Assembly (NCBI GenBank): GCA_947568835.1
Contig: OX387610.1
Span: forward strand, 15,605,001 to 15,669,000
Source: Protonemura montana
Taxonomy: Eukaryota > Arthropoda > Insecta > Plecoptera > Nemouridae
Reading direction: 5' to 3'
DNA length: 64,000 bases
The notes under the pieces are model-generated. The model searched no databases. It saw only the letters and a program-made list of their open reading frames with translations, and was not told the DNA's origin. Within the stretch, counting starts at the first letter, position 1; every line of letters starts with the position of its first letter. The position numbers and the translations under genes were made by a program. Below are positions 57,001-64,000 of the stretch, in pieces.

Positions 57001-57394
57001 CTCTCTAGGTCGGGGTAACTGTTTGGTGCTGCATTGTTTAGATCTTGCTTCTGGTCAGTTCCTGAGTCTAGAGTCCCGGCATAAAGTATGCAATGTTGTC
57101 GAGGATGTGGGACAGCAGCTCTGGAGGGCAGCCGTCGGTCTCTGGGACTTGTTGTGAGAGACAGAGCAGGGGTCCCAGTGCACAAAGCAGAGAGTCCAAC
57201 AGCACTGACAGGCTGCCTGATACTGCTATCTGTCCCTGCAGACATAAAACACATCAGAACTGTTGAATAAACTGGTGGGATATCAGGGGCGTGCAATCAG
57301 GATGAGCTAGGTATGGGCAAAAAACTGAAATGCTCCTGTTTTAATCTTGATGAGATTGATTAATGAACATATTGAGCTCATCTGAAAGTTCTTG

Positions 57395-57775
57395 CGATGG
57401 TATTGCCACCCTTCCGCCAACAACAGCTGCAGCGCGACAACATTCCTTCCGTGTCTACCACCAAGTGCAGCAGTGGAGGGAATGACCTTCCAGCCACCCT
57501 CTGGGGATGGAAACTGGAAAATGACGAACTTCATCCAGTACCAACCCTGCAGCTGCCAGCTCCCGATCACTTATTTAATGTAGTGAGCTGCAATTGCAAG
57601 ACATCGTGCAGTGGAAAGTGCAGCTGTTAGCGAGATGGATTACGCTGCTCCCATATGTGCAGGCAGTGCAACGGAGCAAAGTGCAACAACGACATTTTAC
57701 TCGAAGAGGACCCAGATGACCCAGAGATGAACCGAAATGTAAAGTTAGACCAATATCGAAAGTACTAGAGATGTG
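57395..57775 (+). mobile_element. Remnant of a repetitive Cys-rich-tail protein (element-like)
   Basis: A frame with WGWKLENDELHPVPTL, QLPAPDHLFNVVSCNCKT and a CSGKCSC-type cysteine-rich tail, followed by DILLEEDPDDPE, resembles the C-terminus of uncharacterised multicopy proteins seen in many insect genomes. It looks interrupted and without its N-terminal domains. The element class is uncertain. Confidence 0.45.
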
Positions 57776-58845
57776 CTGGCAATCTGCAGCTTATATTAAC
57801 TCCAGCTCTGTGTATGAATAGTTTTACGTTTAAAGGCGATACATGCCAATCATCCCTAAAAAATTGTTTAAATATATCTGCACATAACATTGTAAACTAA
57901 GAGACTACATAAAAGCACTACCTATTCAATTTGCATGAGATTTTTCTCACAAAAGTGAAAATAAAAACCATAGATTTTGTAACACAATTATATAGTTTAT
58001 CATATAGTTTAGTTCGATACACCGTTATTAGAGTTTCTATTGGGATGTTTTATACGCTACTAAAACAGAATCTGCCGTAACTATGTACTTTTACTTATTA
58101 TTAACACTGAAAAATCTTTCCTCGTCGATAGAACTAAAAATATTATAGTCAAAACCCAAGAGATAGCCCAGATAAAGCAAATGCAAAAAAATGCGTCATC
58201 TTTAAACTGCAATATCTTGGTAACCCCTGAATAGTTTTGCAATGTAATTGATACTGTTTGATTTATAATTTTATAAGCCACAACATTGCCGTTGAAACTT
58301 TTTCGATACCTCCCTTATCTTCGTCAATAATGGCGTATTTCAGCAACGCCGCCCCTAAATAGGGGTGAAAAACAATGACGCCATGGTTAGATTTTTATCA
58401 ACTTTCTGGCCAAAGTTCGGGGAGGTGTAAGGAACATATCCTGCAAAATTCAGCTTGACACTATTCATGTCTAGGTATTATATCTAGTATAAGGTCTATT
58501 ATATTAGGTCTAGTAAATCGCTATTACTCGAGCAGCTCGGCGCGGGACAACGGTGACAGATTATATTGCTGCTACCAGTGCAGCACCAGAGTATTGAAGT
58601 TGCCTACCCGCAAGGCTTGGCTATAATCGGGGAAAACACATCAAGAGATTTACTGGTTCGAATCTATATGAAAACAAGAAAATCATGTTGAGAGTAAAAA
58701 TATCACAGAGATAAGAGTCATTACTGGTTCATTATTTTTACTCGGTGCTTGATTTCACAATTTTTCGTTCGAACCCGTCTTGATCACCAGTAAATATCAT
58801 AGTAAACCCACCTGAGCTAAATAACTATACATTATTACATTCCTT
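57776..58845. other. Spacer, no gene seen
   Basis: AT-rich sequence with short ORFs only (for example 58081-58281 on the minus strand). No repeat family from elsewhere in the window is recognised. Confidence 0.35.
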
Positions 58846-58847
58846 TA

Positions 58848-59040
58848 CGCAACATTGCGCTGGGTCAGGTATTGGATGGGTGACCATCATACACATGACC
58901 AGTTCTGTTCGGGAGAGAGGTTGGAGGGATGAAAGTTAAGCAACACTGTGCTGGGTCAGGTATTGGATGGGTGACCATCATACACATAACCAGTTCTGTT
59001 CGGGAGAGAGGTTGGAGGGATGAAAGTTAGAACAGTAACT
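58848..59040 (+). mobile_element. 5S-derived SINE fragment, 2 units
   Basis: Two plus-oriented 91-bp units and the start of the body (gttagaacagtaacttcact) are present; the rest of the body is missing. Confidence 0.85.
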
Positions 59041-59102
59041 TCACTCGCCTTGTGCAGCTGCTCTAATGCCTGCCGTGCCAACTTGCTTCATCTTCTGTGT
59101 AC

Positions 59103-59193
59103 AGACCTGGACGACTTCCAAGACACGGAGGAAGCGGAGGCTGACTTCTGTCATGAGTGGCAATGCGTGCCAGAAGAAGAGTATGGTTAGAAA
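59103..59193 (+). pseudogene. Copy of the acidic exon end of the unknown 41-kb gene
   Basis: The frame reads DLDDFQDTEEAEADFCHEWQ, then CVPEEEYG. It is clearly related to DFHDTEEAEADFCYELQC of the gene at 40663-40981. Orientation is plus here, opposite to the companion fragment at 60285-60655, so the locus has been rearranged. Confidence 0.6.
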
Positions 59194-59219
59194 GTTGGCC
59201 ATCCTGCAAAGTGTCTACA

Positions 59220-60285
59220 AACAAACACCTAGCCTAGGAGGCAGCCAAGGGTGAAACGGTGCTGTCACTAAGGCTAGCCACTGAACCAGACTCATACACC
59301 TAGCCTCACAGGCAGCCGAGGGTGACACGGTGCTGTCACCAGGGCTAGCCGCTGAACCAGACTCATATACCTAGCCTAGCAGGCAGCCGAGGGTGGCACG
59401 GTGCTGTCACCAGGGCTGGCCACTGAACCAGACTCATACACCTAGCCTAGCAGGCAGCCGAGGGTGACACGGTGCTGTCACCAGGGCTAGCCACCGAACC
59501 AGACTCATACACCTAGCCTAGCAGGCAGCCGAGGGTGACACGGTGCTGTCACCAGGGCTAGCTACTGAACCAGACTCATACACCTAGCCTAGCAGGCAGC
59601 CGAGGGTGACACGGTGCTGTCACCAGGGCTAGCTACTGAACCAGACTCATACACCTAGCCTAGCAGGCAGCCGAGGGTGGCATGGTGCTGTCACCAGGGC
59701 TAGCCACTGAACCAGACTCATACACCTAGCCTAGCAGGCAGCCGAGGGTGGCACGGTGCTGTCACCAGGGCTAGCCACTGAACCAGACTCATACACCTAG
59801 CCTAGCAGGCAGCCGAGGGTGACACGGTGCTGTCACCAGGGCTAGCCACTGAACCAGACTCATACACCTAGCCTAGCAGGCAGCCGAGGGTGGAACGGTG
59901 CTGTCACCAGGGCTAGCCACCGAACCAGACTCATACACCTAGCCTAGCAGGCAGCCGAGGGTGACACGGTGCTGTCACCAGGGCTAGCCACTGAACCAGA
60001 CTCATACACCTAGCCTAGCAGGCAGCCGAGGGTGGAACGGTGCTGTCACCAGGGCTAGCCACCGAACCAGACTCATACACCTAGCCTAGCAGGCAGCCGA
60101 GGGTGACACGGTGCTGTCACCAGGGCTAGCCACTGAACCAGACTCATACACCTAGCCTAGCAGGCAGCCGAGGGTGACACGGTGCTGTCACCAGGGCTAG
60201 CCACTGAACCAGACTCATACACCTAGCCTAGAAGGCAGCCGAGGGTGACACGGTGCTGTCACCAGGGCTAGCCACTGAATCAACC
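59220..60285. repeat. 71-bp minisatellite, about 15 units
   Basis: The unit includes cacctagcctagcaggcagc, cgagggtgacacggtgctgt, caccagggctagccactgaa and ccagactcata. Units vary at gac/ggc/gga and cac/cgc. It separates two rearranged fragments of the unknown gene family. Confidence 0.96.
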
Positions 60286-60655
60286 GATGATCATTTCCAA
60301 CCGGATATATTCTTCAAGTGCAAGTTTCTATCGGGCTTCTTCCTCGTCCCTTTTACCTTTCAATCGCATATGAGGGTTTGCAGACCTCTGAAGCACACTG
60401 TAGAAGAGTTAAGGCTTTGGATTTTGTATCAGATTGACAATGAGTTCCTCGCGGTGCACTGCAAGGGATTTAAAAGAGCAACAACGCTTCTTGTTGCTGT
60501 TCACCTCGATGTTCTCTGCTTGTTTAAATTCTTCTTGATGCTTCTTGATTCTTCAGTTCTTCTTCGTGAACTGGATGGTTTGTTCGTAGGCTCTTCTTGG
60601 TGTTCCTGGGATCCGTGGCTCGGCGGTCCCAGGGCTGCACCACTTCTTCATCTCT
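60285..60655 (-). pseudogene. Fragment of the unknown 41-kb gene family
   Basis: It matches the reverse-strand coding region of 41200-41530 (EEYI, LKGKRDEEEARQKL, NLLQNP, NSNKKRCC equivalents) with small insertions (an extra ttgatgcttcttgattctt). It is cut off at both ends by the 71-bp array and by a 5S-SINE. Confidence 0.7.
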
Positions 60656-60659
60656 TAAA

Positions 60660-61045
60660 AACAGTGTTGCTTATCTTTTATCCCTCCAACCTCTCTCCCG
60701 AACAGAACTGGTCATGTGTATGATGGTCACCCATCCAATACCTGACCCAGCGCAGTGTTGCTTAACTTTCATCCCTCCAACCTTTCTCCCGAACAGAACT
60801 GGTCATGTGTATGATGGTCACCCATCCACTAACTGACTCAGCGCAGTGTTGCTTATCTTTCATGCCTCCAACCTCTCTCCCGAACAGAACTGGTCATGTG
60901 TATGATGGTCACCCATCCAATACCTGACCCAGCGCAGTGTTGCTTACCTTTCATCCCTCCAACCTCTCTCCCGAACAGAACTGATCATGTGTATGGTGGT
61001 CACCCATCCAATACCTGACCCAGCGCAGTGTTGCTTAACTTCGGT
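60660..61045 (-). mobile_element. 5S-derived SINE fragment, about 4 units
   Basis: An array of 91-bp units ends in cggtgatttttt. It occupies the same duplication-edge position as the SINE at 43985-44735 but lacks the body. Confidence 0.88.
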
Positions 61046-61324
61046 GATTTTTTAAAAACTTTGATAGGTTATTAAAACAATTCCTTATAGTAAATGGATT
61101 GTAAATGGAAGAATCTTCAATATTCTGTTATTTCCACTCTGACTTGGATTTCCACTCCACTCTTCGTCACGATGGCTCAGCTTTGATTGGTCGCTTCTCA
61201 ACCAGCAAATTTCGACGGTCCGATTTCAAATCCTGGTCAGACCACTTTTTCTTCTTCATAGAGGCGACTTGAATTAATTATTAGAGACAAATTGCAACAC
61301 ATGTTTGATAATAAATTCCTCAAC

Positions 61325-61690
61325 ATGTATGCAGATTCATGGTGTTTGGTGGGATGGTCGGGGCTCTTAATGCAAGAGGTCTGCAGTTCGATTCCTGGCA
61401 CCTCCTTATGTTGTGAGCCGGAGAACTTTACCTGTGACATAATGCTATTAAAGAGATGGCGAGAAACCGCAAGGGAGGTTGGGTGTCATTATTGAAAAGC
61501 AGTGAACCAAGAGTATGTTTAAAACAGAATACTTATACAACACAATCAACATAGACGACATAATTACCAGGGCAGCGTGACTCATTGGTAACTTGCTTGC
61601 TTCGAGGCAGAGGCAGAAATTATGTTCCCGAATTTGGTTCCGGGCCTGGGTCCCCATAAAATGCAAAAATATCATGAAATGCAATCAGAA
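61325..61690 (+). mobile_element. tRNA-derived SINE pieces, duplicate of 45010-45350
   Basis: It has the same two tRNA-like heads as copy A, with a B box gcagttcgattcc near 61383 and gcgtgactcattggtaac near 61576. Shared position shows insertion before the duplication. Confidence 0.5.
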
Positions 61691-62109
61691 ATTGAAGATA
61701 CATTTTTATTTGAAGCCGTTTCACAAAATCTTTAAACTTCCACACATGTTACTCAGGCTTAATCTTAGGAATAAAGTAGCTCTTGTAATATCTTTCTAAA
61801 GTGAGTTACAGACCTAACTTGAATTTGTAATCTTTCTTACTTAAAGTAGGGAACAAGGAGTAAACAACAGCAGGTGACGTCTAGTCACTTCCAGAGTTAA
61901 CCAGTGTTTATTAATGGTTGGTATTTGCATTTAAATATAGATTATCTGCATAATTTTGTGGGTTATAAGGAGATGTGCTTGATGATATTCATGTTTGGAA
62001 TTACTCCTCTTAATAAAATCCATATTTCTCAAGTATACAATTATCCTTTGGTTTATTTACTATTTTTGTCTACGATCTTTGATTCTAGCTGTCAAATGCC
62101 AGGTGTCTG

Positions 62110-62409
62110 TGTACCAACTACAGTTGATACAGTACCATCACCGAGTATCATAGTGCCACTATAGAGAGCGCCTAGCTAGTAAAGTGCAACCCTAGCGTTC
62201 TGAGGGATATATCTGGAGTGCGCGAGCCAGGCTCGCTCTCTTAGCTGCTCTTAGATCTCGGGGTCCGGACAGGCCGGACGCCCGTCAACCATCCTTCCAG
62301 CCACCAGCGAAGTATCTCGTGACTAGTAAACGATAAATCTCTACACGTCGTGTCTTGACTGCAACCCGAACACCTTCCTGTCTCCGCCAAACCTCCGATC
62401 ACGGCCACA
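62110..62409. mobile_element. Solo LTR of a retrovirus-like (probably Gypsy-type) element
   Basis: A 300-bp insertion absent from the collinear place in copy A. It begins TGTACC, ends CCACA, and is flanked by a 4-bp direct repeat TCTG (62106-62109 and 62410-62413). There is no internal region, so it is a solo LTR. It is younger than the segmental duplication. Family assignment is by structure only. Confidence 0.75.
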
Positions 62410-62667
62410 TCTGTCATTAGCCAACTTGAAATTTGCGCTTCTACAATATTTCTGAAATGTAATCTTCAAATCGCTGTTAAGCAATGCAACTACTAGCTTG
62501 CATGATATTTATCCCTATTTATTTGTGAATAATAATTGAAATTAACGTGAATTTGTGTATCTTTGACATAGTTTTTTTCTATTTAGAATAAGGTATGTAA
62601 GTTTAGCATGAAACATCTTTTGGTTAACAATAACAGCAATATTTGAAAATGTAGTAGAATAATGGTC

Positions 62668-64000
62668 CTAGTCCGAGTGCTTGGCGGCGACGTGCTTCTT
62701 CAGGTCCTGGAAGTAGTTACACCTGAACTTGCAGAGCTGACACCCGAGTCTCTTCTCAGCTCCGTGGTGAACGGACATGTGTAACTTCAAGTTTCCAGTA
62801 TGGTTGCACTTGTAACTGCATTCCGGACAGGACAACTTCTTCACCCCGCTATGGGTGAGCATGTGTTGGGTAAGATCGCCGCTTGTCACACAAGTGAAAG
62901 AACATTGCAAGCAGCCAAAACGTCGCTCCTTTGTATGATGTCTACGCACGTGGATAGTCAAGGCACTGCTATAATTTGCTGCATAACTACAGAGCTTGCA
63001 CTGGAATGGTTTCTCTCCGGTGTGAATCCGCATGTGGGTTACAAGACTTCCCTTCTGAGATGTACGGTAACTGCACTCAGTGCATTCGTGGGGCTTGTCG
63101 TTCCCATGCGTCATGAGATGACGCTTTAAGCTGCCCTTCCGTGTTGCCTTGTAAGAACAAAACGTGCAGGCAAAGCTACGCTGTCCCGTGTGAGTCACCA
63201 AGTGTCGTTTAAAATGGCCGCTGTAGTCTGTAGAATAGTTGCATTCCCCACACTTGAACCGCTTCTTCCCCTCAGGCCCCGACTCGTTCAGCGTGGAACT
63301 GATCTCGAAAGCGGCAGGAACCTTCTTCAGCAGCGGCTCAAAGTGCGTGAGCGCCGTCCTCACGGGCTCCTTGAAACTCCGTTGCCGGCAAAACAGACGC
63401 TCATGACGGTCGCGTGGGATCGGGCTTGTAAAGCCCAACTTGCAGTTGGAGCAAGGAAAGATGGTCGCTGCAAGAGACATGGAGTCAGGACAGTATTTTG
63501 AAGCAGTTTAGATGACAGTCCTGATTTTACCGGCATGCAATCAAGGGTCCTGATCTCAAAACAACTTTATAATACCGGGGCTTTTCATGCGAAGTAAAAA
63601 TTAAATTATTTTTTCTTTTCTCTTCACTACTACCTGCAAAACCTGATCGATCGCCGTGAAAATGCCACAACGGGATGGAAACCCGAAAAACAAACCGATA
63701 TAGAAGGCGTCTTTGACCAAATATAAGGTCAAACCTACCAATCCTTATCTTTGCAGATAAAATCTCACTAACACAATTTAATCCTAACTACTGGATATCA
63801 TAGTTTGGGTATTTTTTTCATATTTTCCAGGATTAATTCAGTAAAATTCTGTCTACATTCAATCGATCGATAAATATGAGTACAAAATATTACAAGAAGC
63901 AGCGTGTTTCTAGTCAAAGACTCACGCTGGACAAGCGAAACAGCCCCACTATGGAATGCACGGGTGTTGATCCCCAGCTGACGGGCGTAGCTGTCACCGT
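62668..64000 (-). CDS. PRDM9-like: PRDM9-like histone methyltransferase, copy B (3' end only)
   Basis: The zinc-finger exon 63467-62668 (800 nt, same acceptor gcag|CG as copy A) and part of the preceding SET exon (from 63926 to beyond 64000) are present. The visible frames are intact. Compared with copy A, the exon before the fingers differs at only three residues (T/S, S/R, S/F). The fingers differ at 28 residues, mostly in the recognition helices: finger 1 DNSSSFKRH to DYSGHFKRH, finger 4 NQRGALNSH to NYSSALTIH, finger 5 TSSHLTRH to TSGDLTQH. It should therefore bind a different DNA sequence. KRAB, SSXRD and most of SET would lie to the right of the window. Confidence 0.88.

Larger units (their letters stand above)
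61046..64000. repeat. Segmental duplication, copy B (partner 44736-47944)
   Basis: It is collinear with copy A through the 3' flank, SINE pieces, zinc-finger exon and partial SET exon. It continues beyond the window, so a second whole PRDM9-like gene may lie to the right. Confidence 0.9.

Noticed and set aside
56465-57157. A 230-codon plus-strand repetitive protein
   Set aside because: It arises from the 60-bp array being a multiple of three. The antisense frame is equally open, and no splice or start context supports it.

Overview
The window is animal nuclear DNA, most probably from an arthropod and perhaps an insect. It has spliced genes with GT-AG introns, a CLIP-domain serine protease (an arthropod hallmark), non-LTR retrotransposons, a pogo-type DNA transposon, and SINEs built from 5S rRNA and tRNA promoters. 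Nothing bacterial is present, and I cannot name the species from sequence alone. Coding sequence is a small part of the window; tandem repeats and SINE copies dominate. Four host genes can be read with consistent splice phases. (1) 1-3604, minus: a secreted protein with repeated GPS (GPCR-proteolysis-site) modules in one long exon, split by a young LINE insertion and running off the left edge. (2) 7999-19144, plus: a seven-exon CCDC96-type axonemal coiled-coil gene (616 aa), with a tandem repeat or SINE in every intron. (3) 37184-21459, minus: an eight-exon CLIPC-like serine protease (about 426 aa) with signal peptide, six-cysteine CLIP domain, Asp-rich linker and intact catalytic triad. (4) 53860-46046, minus: a nine-coding-exon PRDM9-like gene (792 aa) with KRAB-like, SSXRD, zinc-knuckle, PR/SET and seven-finger C2H2 parts. 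The 3' end of a tandem duplicate of gene 4 lies at 62668-64000 and continues off the right edge. Between these lie an unidentified acidic/basic gene family (about 40.6-41.6 kb) with degraded relatives at 38.8, 59.1 and 60.3 kb, and a Ras-like exon at 4.6 kb. Two SINE families are the structural signature of the window. One is 5S rRNA-derived and carries 2 to about 21 tandem copies of a 91-bp unit taken from the 3' half of 5S rRNA. The other is tRNA-derived and carries 1 to about 29 tandem copies of a 52-bp unit containing the A box; some copies are framed by 87-bp inverted repeats. Both show higher-order repeat structure. Several classical minisatellites (20, 41, 47, 60, 70, 71, 72, 84 and two of 114 bp) fill introns and spacers. 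The observations most worth following up are: a full-architecture PRDM9-like gene in a probable arthropod; the two tandem PRDM9-like copies, whose zinc-finger differences are concentrated at DNA-contact residues (14 of 28 contact sites against 17 of 242 other sites by my hand count); and SINEs whose pol III promoter segment behaves as an expandable satellite.
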